Of a stretch of DNA of 5,573 nt, positions 5,279 through 5,573 are shown one piece after another. A program made the translations under genes and the position numbers. A model generated the notes under the pieces. The model was given only the letters and a program-made list of their open reading frames with translations, was not told where the DNA came from and did no database searches. How positions within the stretch are numbered: position 1 is the first letter of the stretch; each line of letters begins with the position of its first letter. This DNA comes from Alphaproteobacteria bacterium (GTDB lineage Bacteria; Pseudomonadota; Alphaproteobacteria; Micropepsales; Micropepsaceae): contig JAICVV010000158.1 in the NCBI GenBank assembly GCA_025935155.1, positions 1 to 5,573 of the forward strand, read 5' to 3'.

Positions 5279-5573
5279 ATGTCCGCATCCAGCACGAGGA
5301 TTTCGATGTTGCTGCTGAAATCGCGGCGCTCAAGCACAGCAGCAGCAATGCCGGCGCGGTGGTAACCTTCACCGGTATTGTGCGGCCGGATGATGGGATT
5401 CAATCTCTAATCCTCGAACACTATCCCGGCATGACGGAGCGGGAGATCGCCCGGCACATCGAAGAAGCGCAAAGCCGTTGGCCAGGAATTGCCGTGCGTG
5501 TCCTCCATCGCGTGGGCATGCTGGCGCCGGGTGACAACATCGTGTTTGTCGGCGTGGCGGCGTCACACCGGAA
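5275..5573 (+). CDS. moaE: Molybdopterin synthase catalytic subunit MoaE, 3' end outside the window
   Basis: MoaE forms a heterotetramer with MoaD and adds two sulfurs to cPMP, giving molybdopterin. The visible part is 99 complete codons plus two bases, without a stop; the family is about 140-155 residues, so roughly the last third is missing. Clear family blocks are AGAVVTFTGIVR (26-37), LEHYPGMTE (47-55) and VRVLHRVGMLAPGDNIVFVGV (75-94, approximately), followed by ASHR at 96-99. His98-Arg99 align with the conserved His-Arg of the E. coli active-site region; the catalytic lysines would lie beyond the edge. The ATG (5275-5277) overlaps the moaD TGA as ATGA. There is no strong Shine-Dalgarno of its own, which fits translation by ribosomes arriving from moaD. 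Confidence 0.95.
   Translation, partial: MNVRIQHEDFDVAAEIAALKHSSSNAGAVVTFTGIVRPDDGIQSLILEHYPGMTEREIARHIEEAQSRWPGIAVRVLHRVGMLAPGDNIVFVGVAASHR

Overview
The window looks like a piece of an alphaproteobacterial chromosome, GC-rich (estimated by eye at about 60%) and densely packed. The class assignment rests on three things. The gene order uvrC-pgsA-moaD-moaE is common in Alphaproteobacteria. The UvrC and PgsA sequences read like that class. A type A RNase P RNA 3' half sits at the left edge. I cannot name a genus.

Layout. Positions 1 to about 182 hold the 3' half of the RNase P RNA gene (rnpB), cut by the window edge; no protein gene is real there. A 135-base spacer follows, with a weak promoter candidate and a short hairpin. 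The gene at 318-1334 (+) encodes an exported protein made of a signal peptide and seven tandem repeats of about 44 residues, of the HAF / 'GIN-x-x-G-x-I-x-G-x-Y' type; its function is unknown. Its stop codon overlaps the stop codon of a convergent gene pair on the minus strand: an ETHE1-type persulfide dioxygenase (2400-1708), then, after 8 bases, a single-domain rhodanese (1699-1331). These two probably form a small sulfide/persulfide detoxification operon.

A 61-base divergent promoter region (2401-2461) separates that pair from a rightward operon: uvrC (excision repair nuclease), pgsA (phosphatidylglycerophosphate synthase), moaD and moaE (the two subunits of molybdopterin synthase, with moaE cut by the right edge). 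The spacing tightens along the operon: a 22-base gap, then a GTGA overlap, then an ATGA overlap. Translational coupling of pgsA-moaD-moaE is therefore likely. MoaD and MoaE work together as one enzyme. UvrC and PgsA do unrelated housekeeping jobs and are probably there only because the gene order is ancestral.

Most of the window is ordinary housekeeping sequence. I found no mobile element, CRISPR array, tRNA or convincing intrinsic terminator, and no clearly new system. The points most worth a second look are the seven-repeat exported protein, the divergent promoter region with overlapping -10 elements and a possibly leaderless uvrC, and the persulfide dioxygenase-rhodanese pair.
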